Of a stretch of DNA of 64,000 bases, positions 42,267 to 49,477 are shown piece by piece. Every line of letters begins with the position of its first letter. Within the stretch, counting starts at the first letter, position 1. The stretch is from Curtobacterium sp. ER1/6 (GTDB lineage: Bacteria; Actinomycetota; Actinomycetes; Actinomycetales; Microbacteriaceae), in NCBI RefSeq assembly GCF_001742745.1, contig NZ_MJAK01000001.1:248001-312000 (forward strand), read 5' to 3'. A model generated the notes under the pieces. That model saw only the letters and a list, made by a program, of their open reading frames with translations. It was not told the origin of the DNA and did not search any database. A program made the translations under genes and the position numbers.

Positions 42267-43810
42267 GCGCCGCGACGGGTCGGCTCCGCACGACCTCCCT
42301 GCGGTTGCGGACGGTCGTCGCGGTGCTCGTCCTGCTCGCCGTCCTGCTCGCCGCGCTCGTCGTCGCGGTCGAGGCGGCGCTCGGCGCACGACTCCGCGCC
42401 CAGGTCGAGGACCGGCTGCGCGACCGGGCGGCGGCCGCGGCAGCGCTCGTCGGGGTGCTCGACGCGGACGACCTGGCCGACCGGCTGTCGGCGCAGGGGC
42501 TCTCGGTGCGCATCGTCCAGCCCGACGGAGCCGCGGTCGAGGCCGGTCCGACACCGGACCAGCTGCGGTCCGGTCCGCCCGACCCGGCCGGGTTGCCCGG
42601 TCCGGCGGCACGGGACCGCGACGGTGCCGCGCGCGGGGGATCGTCGGGTGCGTCGGACGCGACGGGGACGCCGTCCGGTGGCGCGGGGTCCGGCGCGACC
42701 GTCGTGTCCTCGAGCACGCAGGAGGACGACGGGGTGCTGACGCTGCGGTCCGAGCTCGACGACGGCACGCGGATCACGCTCACCGCCGGCACGCGCGACG
42801 TCCAGGAGACCCTGACGCAGCTCGGCTGGGTGATGGGCGGAGCGTCGGCGGCGTTCCTCGGGGTGGCCGTCGTCGGTGTCGTGCTGGTCGTCCGCTGCGC
42901 GCTCCGCCCGCTCGACGAGGTCACGGCGACGGCGCGCTCCATCGCCGACGGGGACCGCGGGCGCCGCCTCCGGCCGTCGCGCACCGACACCGAGATCGGT
43001 CGGGTGGCCGCCGCGTTCGACCAGATGCTCGACGCCGTCGAGGGCGCCGAGGCCCAGGCCGTGGCCGCGGAGGAGCGCGTCCGCACCTTCCTCTCCGACG
43101 CGGCGCACGAACTGCGGACGCCCGTCGCCGGGGTACGGGCCGCGGCGGACACGCTCGTCCGGAGCGGCGGCGACGACCGGGCGACCGACGAGGTCCTCGC
43201 CGTGCACGTCGTGCGGCAGGCCGACCGGGCGGCACGGCTCGTCGACGACATGCTCACCATGGCGCGCCTGGACCGGGGCATCGCGCTCGACCGGCACCGG
43301 ACCGACCTGGTCGCGTGGCTCCGGACGGAGGTCGACCGGCTCGAGCTGCGGCTGCCGGGGATCGCCCTGCTGCCCGTCCTGCCTGACGGGCCGGTGCCCG
43401 CCGAGGTCGACCCCGACCGTCTGGCGCAGGTCCTCGGCAACCTCGTCGACAACGCCGCCCGGGCGACCGCGGGCACCGGCACCGTCCGGGTCGCCCTGTC
43501 GACCGCGTCCGGGTCGGCGGTGCTGACCGTCGAGGACGACGGGCCCGGCATCCCGTCCGCCGAGCGCGAGCGGGTGTTCGACCGGCTCGTGCGACTGGAG
43601 GACGCCCGCGACGTGCGCTCCGGTGGGGCGGGCCTCGGGCTCCCCATCGCACGGGGCATCGCCGTCGCGCACGGCGGCACGCTCGTCCACGGCGCAGAGG
43701 GTGACCTCGGTGGTGCGGTGTTCGTCCTCGTGGTCCCGCGGTGTGCCGCCGTCGATGCCGGACCGGTGGAGGTCGACCTGCACGAGGTCGTGGTCGGGCG
43801 ACCCGCCTGA
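42263..43810 (+). CDS. membrane sensor histidine kinase
   Basis: 515 residues, partner of the preceding regulator. First membrane helix about 14-35, extracytoplasmic sensor region about 36-190 with a Gly/Ser/Ala-rich disordered part, second helix about 193-215, HAMP about 213-268, dimerisation/phosphoacceptor domain with His282 (DAAHELRTPV), and HATPase with N box NLVDNAARAT, G1 VEDDGPGIP and G2 GGAGLGLPIA. Both expected domains are intact. The signal sensed is not apparent. GTGA overlap with the regulator. Confidence 0.93.
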   Translation: MSAATGRLRTTSLRLRTVVAVLVLLAVLLAALVVAVEAALGARLRAQVEDRLRDRAAAAAALVGVLDADDLADRLSAQGLSVRIVQPDGAAVEAGPTPDQLRSGPPDPAGLPGPAARDRDGAARGGSSGASDATGTPSGGAGSGATVVSSSTQEDDGVLTLRSELDDGTRITLTAGTRDVQETLTQLGWVMGGASAAFLGVAVVGVVLVVRCALRPLDEVTATARSIADGDRGRRLRPSRTDTEIGRVAAAFDQMLDAVEGAEAQAVAAEERVRTFLSDAAHELRTPVAGVRAAADTLVRSGGDDRATDEVLAVHVVRQADRAARLVDDMLTMARLDRGIALDRHRTDLVAWLRTEVDRLELRLPGIALLPVLPDGPVPAEVDPDRLAQVLGNLVDNAARATAGTGTVRVALSTASGSAVLTVEDDGPGIPSAERERVFDRLVRLEDARDVRSGGAGLGLPIARGIAVAHGGTLVHGAEGDLGGAVFVLVVPRCAAVDAGPVEVDLHEVVVGRPA

Positions 43811-43858
43811 GGCCGGGTCCCGGCGACCGGCCCCCTGGTGCCCGGCCGCCGAGGTCGC

Positions 43859-43864
43859 TAGCGT
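43859..43864 (+). promoter_or_regulatory. -10 box of the small membrane protein gene
   Basis: TAGCGT six bases before the ATG at 43871. Confidence 0.4.
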
Positions 43865-43870
43865 CGGACC

Positions 43871-44077
43871 ATGGACCCCGTCATCCTCCTCACGATCGCC
43901 GGCATCGTCGTCGCGGTGCTCGGGTGGACCGCGCGCTTCCTCGGCTGGACGTCCGTGGGCCGTCGGCACGACGTCCCGGACCCGAGCGGCACGATGCAGG
44001 GGAGCACGACCCCGTCGGACGGCACGACGCACGGGCACCACTCCGGCGCCGACCTCGGGGGTGGGCACCACGGCTGA
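43871..44077 (+). CDS. small single-pass membrane protein with His-rich tail, 68 aa
   Basis: Not recognised. One membrane helix (about 4-25, VILLTIAGIVVAVLGWTARFLGW) and a hydrophilic tail ending GHHSGADLGGGHHG with five His that could bind metal (inference). A TAGCGT box six bases before the ATG supports it as a leaderless gene. Its 3' end overlaps the MOSC gene by 17 bp, so the two are probably expressed together. Confidence 0.6.
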   Translation: MDPVILLTIAGIVVAVLGWTARFLGWTSVGRRHDVPDPSGTMQGSTTPSDGTTHGHHSGADLGGGHHG

Positions 44078-44618
44078 GGCAGCGCGGGTCGTCGCCGTCG
44101 GTCGCGACGACGAGCACCGGTTCAGCAAGCCGGTGGTCGACGAGGTCACCCTGGTCACGGGGTGGGGGATCGAGGGCGACGCGCACGCCGGGACCACCGT
44201 GCAGCACCGCTCCCGGGTCGCGCGGGACCCGTCGCAGCCGAACCTCCGGCAGGTGCACCTGCTGCACGCCGAGGTGTTCGACGAGGTCGCCCGGTCGGGG
44301 CACCGCGTCGCGCCCGGCGACATGGGCGAGAACGTCACCACCCGCGGCGTCGACCTGCTCGGGCTGCCGACCGGCACGCTGCTGCACCTCGGCGACGACG
44401 CCTGCGTCCGGGTCACCGGTCTGCGGAACCCCTGCCAGCAGATCAACGACTTCGAACCCGGGCTGCTCCGCGCCGTGCTCGGACGGGCCGAGGACGGTTC
44501 GGTCGAGCGGAAGGGCGGGGTGATGGCGGTCGTGGTGACCGGCGGTGTCGTGCGCGCCGGTGACCTGATCCGCGTCGAGCTCCCGGCGGGCGAGCGGCAG
44601 CCGCTCGTGCCGGTGTGA
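44061..44618 (+). CDS. MOSC-domain protein
   Basis: 185 residues of the MOSC fold, which handles the molybdenum cofactor or related sulfur transfer. Seen: GIEGDAHAGTTVQHRSR, PGDMGENVTTRGVDL, and the conserved Cys segment TGLRNPCQQINDF. Single-domain members resemble the YiiM/YuaD group that detoxifies N-hydroxylated bases. GTG at 44061 lies inside the preceding gene and follows a weak G-rich site; later in-frame GTG codons are alternatives. The tRNA-Leu promoter begins 27 bp after its stop. Confidence 0.85.
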   Translation: MGTTAEAARVVAVGRDDEHRFSKPVVDEVTLVTGWGIEGDAHAGTTVQHRSRVARDPSQPNLRQVHLLHAEVFDEVARSGHRVAPGDMGENVTTRGVDLLGLPTGTLLHLGDDACVRVTGLRNPCQQINDFEPGLLRAVLGRAEDGSVERKGGVMAVVVTGGVVRAGDLIRVELPAGERQPLVPV

Positions 44619-44644
44619 CGACCCGGGCGGGGGTGCGTCCCTGC

Positions 44645-44650
44645 TAGCCT
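44645..44650 (+). promoter_or_regulatory. tRNA-Leu -10 box
   Basis: TAGCCT ten bases before the mature tRNA 5' end. Confidence 0.5.
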
Positions 44651-44659
44651 GGTGTCCTC

Positions 44660-44740
44660 GCGAGTGTGGTGGAACGGTAGACACGGGGCACTCAAAATGC
44701 TCTGCCTCACGGCGTGCGGGTTCGAGTCCCGCCACTCGTA
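44660..44740 (+). tRNA. tRNA-Leu(CAA)
   Basis: Type II tRNA. Acceptor GCGAGTG (44660-44666) with CACTCGT (44733-44739), D stem GTG/CAC, anticodon stem GGGCA with TGCTC around loop CTCAAAA, anticodon CAA at 44693-44695 (reads UUG), long variable arm 44703-44715, T arm GCGGG-TTCGAGT-CCCGC. Discriminator A; CCA is not encoded. The terminal pair is G1-U72, slightly unusual. UUG is rare in such a GC-rich genome. Confidence 0.93.
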
Positions 44741-44798
44741 CGAACGATGCTCACGGCGCGCGGTCCGACACCAGTGCGACCCGTCCTGCTCCGTCTAG

Positions 44799-44804
44799 TA
44801 GGCT
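44799..44804 (+). promoter_or_regulatory. -10 box of the ANTAR regulator gene
   Basis: TAGGCT seven bases before the GTG at 44812; leaderless. Confidence 0.5.
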
Positions 44805-44811
44805 CTCGCTC

Positions 44812-45417
44812 GTGAGTGACACAGAAGCAACCCCAGCAGCACCGCGTCGCGTCGTCGTCGCCGAGGACGAGTCGCTCATCCGTCTCGACATCGTCGAGAT
44901 CCTCCGCGACAACGGGTTCGACGTGGTCGGCGAGGCCGGCGACGGTGAGACCGCCGTCCAGCTCGCGACCGACCTCCGCCCGGACCTCGTCGTCATGGAC
45001 GTCAAGATGCCCCAGCTCGACGGCATCTCCGCGGCCGAGAAGCTCTCCAAGAACCACATCGCTCCGGTGGTCCTCCTCACGGCGTTCAGCCAGAAGGACC
45101 TCGTCGAGCGTGCGACCGAGGCCGGCGCCCTCGCCTACGTCGTCAAGCCGTTCACCCCGAACGACCTGCTGCCCGCGATCGAGATCGCCCTCTCCCGGCA
45201 CCAGCAGATCATCACGCTCGAGGCCGAGGTCGCCGACCTGGTCGAGCGCTTCGAGACCCGCAAGCTCGTCGACCGTGCCAAGGGTCTGCTCAACGAGAAG
45301 ATGGGCCTGACCGAGCCCGAGGCGTTCCGCTGGATCCAGAAGGCCTCGATGGACCGCCGCCTGACCATGCACGACGTCGCGAAGGCGATCATCGAGCAGC
45401 TCAGCGCCAAGAAGTAA
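44812..45417 (+). CDS. pdtaR: ANTAR-domain response regulator (PdtaR type)
   Basis: 201 residues. Receiver domain 12-130 with acidic residues E18-D19, phosphoacceptor Asp63 (LVVMDVKMPQLDG), and Lys in VVKPFTPNDL. C-terminal ANTAR RNA-binding domain (about 140-200: ETRKLVDRAKGLLNEKMGLTEPEAFRWIQKASMD). Such regulators bind paired hairpins in mRNA and antiterminate transcription. It resembles Rv1626, which in mycobacteria also lies near polA, as here. The cognate kinase (PdtaS type) is not in the window. A terminator hairpin follows at 45441. Confidence 0.93.
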   Translation: MSDTEATPAAPRRVVVAEDESLIRLDIVEILRDNGFDVVGEAGDGETAVQLATDLRPDLVVMDVKMPQLDGISAAEKLSKNHIAPVVLLTAFSQKDLVERATEAGALAYVVKPFTPNDLLPAIEIALSRHQQIITLEAEVADLVERFETRKLVDRAKGLLNEKMGLTEPEAFRWIQKASMDRRLTMHDVAKAIIEQLSAKK

Positions 45418-45440
45418 CGAGCACCCGCTCGCTCACGCGG

Positions 45441-45471
45441 CAGCGCCGTCGGACCTCGTCCGGCGGCGCTG
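45441..45471 (+). terminator. terminator after the ANTAR regulator gene
   Basis: 14-bp stem (45441-45454 with 45458-45471, one G-T pair) and a CTC loop, followed by TTGCGT. Confidence 0.75.
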
Positions 45472-45490
45472 TTGCGTCCCGGCCGCGGAC

Positions 45491-45621
45491 GGCATCGGAT
45501 GCGCACGAATCGTGCGACAACGCACCGGTCGATCGACGCGCGTGACGTCGGACGATGCGCCGGCATCAGATGCACACGCATCGTGCGACATCGCACCGGT
45601 CGATCAACGCGTGTCGTGTCG
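45491..45621. repeat. 71-bp-period tandem duplication
   Basis: Two 60-bp copies, 45491-45550 and 45562-45621, differing at about nine positions. Each holds a small palindrome (GCACGAATCGTGC in copy 1) and the block CGCACCGGTCGATC. No gene was recognised between 45418 and 45714. Confidence 0.8.
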
Positions 45622-45714
45622 CAGACTGCGCGCGGCGGCAGTGCCGCGGCAGGTGCCGGACGGGAGGCGCGGGTCGGCCCCGCCGCCGAGCCCGCCACCT
45701 GGCAGGGTGGGGGC

Positions 45715-46185
45715 ATGGACGACGTGGTGATCCGTTCCTCCCGGCCGGAGGACATGACGGCGGTGGCCGACCTGCGGTGGCGCTGGAGCGTCGGGGAGGA
45801 CGGCGCCGTCCCGACGGTGACCCCCGACGAGTACCGCGAGGCGATGTCGGCCTTCGCCGCCGAGCACGCCGACTCGCACCGGTGCGTGGTCGCCGAGCGC
45901 GACGGGGAGGTGCTGGGGATGGCGTGGCTCGCCGTGCACCCGCGGCCGCCGGCGCCGCATCGGCCGCGCGGACGCGTGACCGCCGAGTTGCAGACCGTCT
46001 ACGTGCACCCCGACCTGCGCGGCGGGGGCGTCGCCGGGCGTCTCGTCACGGCCCTGCTCGACCTCGCCGACGAGCTCGGCGCGGAGCGCACCGCGGTGCA
46101 CTCGAGCGTCGTCGGCGAGACGCTCTACCGGCGGCTCGGCTTCGGGGACGCGCGCCTGCTGCTGCAGCGACCGCCCGAGGACTGA
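45715..46185 (+). CDS. GNAT-family N-acetyltransferase
   Basis: 156 residues of the GNAT fold: strand-helix IRSSRPEDMTAVADLRWRW, then the acetyl-CoA pyrophosphate loop VYVHPDLRGGGVAGRLVTALL (about 101-121), and the C-terminal ETLYRRLGF typical of the family. The acetyl acceptor cannot be told from sequence. The ATG at 45715 has CAGGGT six bases upstream. The preceding 55 bp contain a lone element half-site (45657-45668). Convergent with the thioesterase gene, 4 bp apart. Confidence 0.87.
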   Translation: MDDVVIRSSRPEDMTAVADLRWRWSVGEDGAVPTVTPDEYREAMSAFAAEHADSHRCVVAERDGEVLGMAWLAVHPRPPAPHRPRGRVTAELQTVYVHPDLRGGGVAGRLVTALLDLADELGAERTAVHSSVVGETLYRRLGFGDARLLLQRPPED

Positions 46186-46189
46186 ACCG

Positions 46190-46615
46190 TCAGCGCCGCT
46201 CGCGGATCATGTTCGTGATGCGGACGGTCGAGCAGCGGCGGCCCTCGTCGTCGGTCAGCACGATCTCGTGCGTCGTGAGCGTGCCGCCCAGGTGGATCGC
46301 GGTGCAGGTGCCGGTGACCCGGCCGCTCGTCGCGCTGCGCGAGTGCGAGGCGCTGAGCTCGATGCCGACGGCGTAGCGGCCCGGTCCGGCGTGCACGTTC
46401 GCGGCCATGGACCCGAGGCTCTCGGCGAGGACCACGTAGGCGCCGCCGTGCAGGAGTCCGACCGGCTGACGGTTGCCCTCGACGGGGATCGACCCGACGG
46501 CACGCTCGGCCGTGAGCTCGGTGACGACCATGCCCATCTTCTCGGCGAGCTCCCCGAGACCCCGGTCCGCGAGGCGGGGGTCGACGGCGTCGGTCGTGGT
46601 CGCTTCGTCGGTCAC
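46190..46615 (-). CDS. hotdog-fold thioesterase (PaaI/YbgC-like)
   Basis: 141 residues. The hotdog core is visible: LLHGGAYVVLAESLGSMAA (about 60-78, containing the HGG loop and catalytic acidic residue), then AVGIELSASHSRSATSGRVTGTC. Likely hydrolyses aryl- or acyl-CoA esters; the substrate is unknown. The GTG at 46615 was chosen over an ATG at 46693 because the longer form would run across the polA promoter and start. Divergent from polA with 43 bp between the starts. Confidence 0.85.
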   Translation of the reverse strand: MTDEATTTDAVDPRLADRGLGELAEKMGMVVTELTAERAVGSIPVEGNRQPVGLLHGGAYVVLAESLGSMAANVHAGPGRYAVGIELSASHSRSATSGRVTGTCTAIHLGGTLTTHEIVLTDDEGRRCSTVRITNMIRERR

Positions 46616-46646
46616 GCTCGAGGACTCCCGTGTCGGATCGCGTCGG

Positions 46647-46652
46647 TAGGCT
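46647..46652 (+). promoter_or_regulatory. polA -10 box
   Basis: TAGGCT six bases before the GTG start of polA; leaderless initiation. Confidence 0.5.
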
Positions 46653-46658
46653 GTCCTG

Positions 46659-49331
46659 GTGTCGGACTCCGCAAAGCCTACCCTCATGGTCATCGACGGC
46701 CACTCGCTCGCGTTCCGGGCGTTCTACGCGCTCCCGGTCGACAGCTTCGTGAACCGCGAGGGGCAGCACACGAACGCCATCCACGGCTTCATCTCGATGC
46801 TGCTCATGCTCCTCCAGCGCGAGAAGCCGACCCACCTCGCGGTCGCGTTCGACATCTCCCGGTTCTCCTTCCGCACGCGGGAGTACGAGGACTACAAGGG
46901 CACCCGGTCCGAGACCCCGGCGGAGTTCAAGGGCCAGATCCCGCTCCTGCAGCAGGCGCTCGAGGCGATGGGCATCACGACGGTGACCAAGGAGGACTAC
47001 GAGGCCGACGACATCCTCGCGACCCTCGCCCGGCAGGGTTCCGAGCAGGGCTACCAGGTGTACGTGGTGTCCGGCGACCGTGACTCGATCCAGCTCGTGA
47101 ACGACGACGTCACGCTGCTCTACCCGTCGGTCCGCGGTGTCTCCGAGCTCACCCGCTACGACCGCGACAAGGTGTACGAGCGGTACGGCATCGAGCCGCA
47201 CCAGTACCCCGACATCGCGGCGCTCGTGGGGGAGACGAGCGACAACCTGGTCGGCATCGACAAGGTCGGCGAGAAGACCGCCGTCAAGTGGATCACCGCG
47301 TACGGCTCGCTCGACGGGGTGCTCGAGCACGCCGACGAGATCAAGGGCGTCGTCGGCAACAACCTCCGCGAGCAGCGGGACCGCGCCATCCGGAACCGGA
47401 AGCTCAACCGGCTCGTCAACGACGTCGAGCTGCCGGTCGGTCCGGGCGACGTCGCCCTGCGACCGCTCGACGAACAGGCCGTGCGCGACCTCTTCGCGAA
47501 GCTGCAGTTCCGCACCCTGCTCGACCGTGTCTTCAAGGTCGCGGGCACCGGGGAGCCGAGCGAGGCGGGTGACGCTCCCGGCACGGTCGACAGCGGCGCC
47601 CCGACCCCGCCGAAGGTCACGACGATCATCGACGAAGAGCTCGGCCACTGGCTCGAGCGCAAGGGCGCGAACGACGCCGAGAACGGCTTCGGGGTCGCGG
47701 TCGAGGTCATCGACGGTCGGCTCAGCGCGATCGGCATCGCCACCCACGACGACGCCGTGCTCGTGCCGGGCGGGAGCGGCGCGAAGGACTACGAGCAGCT
47801 CGCCGCGTGGTTCGCCTCCGACGCCCCGAAGCACTTCCACGACGCCAAGACCGCGATCAAGGCACTCGCCACCGTCGACATCACGGTGCGCGGGATCGCG
47901 GGCGATGCCCGACTCACCGGGTGGCTCGCGCAGCCCGGCAAGCAGGGCCAGCCCCTCGCCGACCTCGTGTACCAGGAGCTCGGCGAGGAACTCCCCACCG
48001 CCGACCCGAACCAGCTCGTCCCCGAGACCGACCCGGTGAACATCGGCGTGCACGCCTGGTACGTGCTCCGGGTCGACACCGCGCTGCGCGCCCGGGTCGA
48101 CGAGTCCTCGCTCCGGGTGCTCGACACCATCGAGCTCCCGCTGGTCCCGGTCCTCGCGGGCATGGAGACCGTCGGCGTCGGCATCGACCGGCCGGTGCTC
48201 ACCGGGCTGTCGCACGACCTGGGGGAGCGTGCCGCCGAGCTCGCGCAGCAGGCCTTCGCGGAGATCGGGCACGAGGTGAACCTGGGGTCGCCGAAGCAGC
48301 TGCAGGAGGTCCTGTTCACCGAGCTCGCGATGCCGAAGACCCGCAAGACGAAGACCGGCTTCTCCACCGACGCCGCGAGCCTGGCGGACCTGCAGGAGCA
48401 GCACCCGCACCCGTTCCTCGGTCTGCTGCTGCAGCACCGCGACGCCACGAAGCTCCGGCAGATCGTCGACACCCTCGACGCCGCGGTCGTCGAGGGCCGC
48501 ATCCACACGAGCTACGAGCAGACCGGCAGCAGCACGGGCCGCATCTCGTCGAACGACCCGAACCTGCAGAACATCCCCGTCAAGACCGCGGTCGGGCGGC
48601 GGGTCCGCTCGGCCTTCGCGGTCGCGGAGCCGTACACGACGCTCGTCACCGCCGACTACTCGCAGATCGAGATGCGCATCATGGCGCACCTGTCCGGCGA
48701 CCCGGGGCTCATCCAGGCGTTCAACGAGGGCGAGGACCTGCACCGCTTCGTCGGCGCGCGCGTCTTCGGTGTCGAGCCGGCGGACGTCAGCCCCGAGATG
48801 CGCACGAAGGTCAAGGCCATGTCCTACGGCCTGGCGTACGGCCTGAGCCCGTTCGGGCTGTCAAAGCAGCTCCGGATCGAGCAGTCCGAGGCTCGGACGC
48901 TGATGAACGAGTACTTCGCCCGCTTCGGCTCGGTCCGCGACTACCTGCGCGGTGTCGTCGAGCAGGCGCGCGAGGACGGCTACACCGAGACGATCTTCGG
49001 TCGCCGGCGCCCCTTCCCAGACCTCAAGAGCCCGAACCGCGTGCTCCGCGAGAACGCCGAGCGCGCGGCGCTGAACGCGCCGATCCAGGGCTCGGCGGCG
49101 GACATCATGAAGATCGCGATGCTCGGTGTCGACGAGGACCTCCGCGAGGGCGGCATGGCGTCGCGCCTGCTGCTGCAGGTGCACGACGAGCTCATCCTCG
49201 AGGTCGCGCCCGGCGAACAGGAGCGGGTCGAGGAGGTCCTGCGGACCCGGATGGGCGGAGCCGCCGATCTGAGCGTGCCGCTCGACGTGTCCGTCGGCGT
49301 CGGTCCGAACTGGGAGGCCGCGGCGCACTGA
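46659..49331 (+). CDS. polA: DNA polymerase I
   Basis: Gap filling, Okazaki maturation and excision-repair synthesis. 890 residues: 5'-3' exonuclease (1-290, with SGDRDSIQLVND and LVGETSDNLVGI), a middle exonuclease-like domain (about 315-500), and the polymerase domain with motif A TADYSQIEMRI, motif B KVKAMSYGLAYG and motif C LLQVHDELILE. In the middle domain the FDTET-like acidic motif is replaced by GVAVEVIDG, so 3'-5' proofreading is probably absent, as in mycobacterial and Thermus PolA. Own leaderless promoter; a 48-bp palindrome ends the unit. Confidence 0.97.
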   Translation: MSDSAKPTLMVIDGHSLAFRAFYALPVDSFVNREGQHTNAIHGFISMLLMLLQREKPTHLAVAFDISRFSFRTREYEDYKGTRSETPAEFKGQIPLLQQALEAMGITTVTKEDYEADDILATLARQGSEQGYQVYVVSGDRDSIQLVNDDVTLLYPSVRGVSELTRYDRDKVYERYGIEPHQYPDIAALVGETSDNLVGIDKVGEKTAVKWITAYGSLDGVLEHADEIKGVVGNNLREQRDRAIRNRKLNRLVNDVELPVGPGDVALRPLDEQAVRDLFAKLQFRTLLDRVFKVAGTGEPSEAGDAPGTVDSGAPTPPKVTTIIDEELGHWLERKGANDAENGFGVAVEVIDGRLSAIGIATHDDAVLVPGGSGAKDYEQLAAWFASDAPKHFHDAKTAIKALATVDITVRGIAGDARLTGWLAQPGKQGQPLADLVYQELGEELPTADPNQLVPETDPVNIGVHAWYVLRVDTALRARVDESSLRVLDTIELPLVPVLAGMETVGVGIDRPVLTGLSHDLGERAAELAQQAFAEIGHEVNLGSPKQLQEVLFTELAMPKTRKTKTGFSTDAASLADLQEQHPHPFLGLLLQHRDATKLRQIVDTLDAAVVEGRIHTSYEQTGSSTGRISSNDPNLQNIPVKTAVGRRVRSAFAVAEPYTTLVTADYSQIEMRIMAHLSGDPGLIQAFNEGEDLHRFVGARVFGVEPADVSPEMRTKVKAMSYGLAYGLSPFGLSKQLRIEQSEARTLMNEYFARFGSVRDYLRGVVEQAREDGYTETIFGRRRPFPDLKSPNRVLRENAERAALNAPIQGSAADIMKIAMLGVDEDLREGGMASRLLLQVHDELILEVAPGEQERVEEVLRTRMGGAADLSVPLDVSVGVGPNWEAAAH

Positions 49332-49359
49332 CGCGCGCGGACCCGCGACGCGGCCACGT

Positions 49360-49407
49360 CACGGACGGGAGGCACGGTGCCGGCCGGCACCGTGCCTCCC
49401 GTCCGTG
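49360..49407. terminator. perfect 48-bp palindrome after polA (dispersed element, full form)
   Basis: Two 24-base arms with no mismatch. Contains exact CGGACGGGAGGC (49362-49373) and its complement (49394-49405) with centre GGTGCCGGCCGGCACC. It lies 28 bp after the polA stop. No T-tract. Confidence 0.8.
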
Positions 49408-49465
49408 CCGTGGTGCCGCCGGCCCCGACGCGCGGGACCGCACCGGCGCACGCCCGACCCGTGGG

Positions 49466-49471
49466 TAGGGT
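49466..49471 (+). promoter_or_regulatory. -10 box of the DUF885 gene
   Basis: TAGGGT six bases before the ATG at 49478. Confidence 0.5.
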
Positions 49472-49477
49472 CGGGGC

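Noticed and set aside
44801..45417. Second frame overlapping the ANTAR regulator gene (from 44816)
   Set aside because: Ser/Arg/Thr-rich frame typical of a shifted read of a GC-rich gene; no domain.
46616..46693. ATG at 46693 as start of the thioesterase
   Set aside because: The extension would run through the polA start and promoter. The GTG at 46615 gives the normal hotdog protein length.
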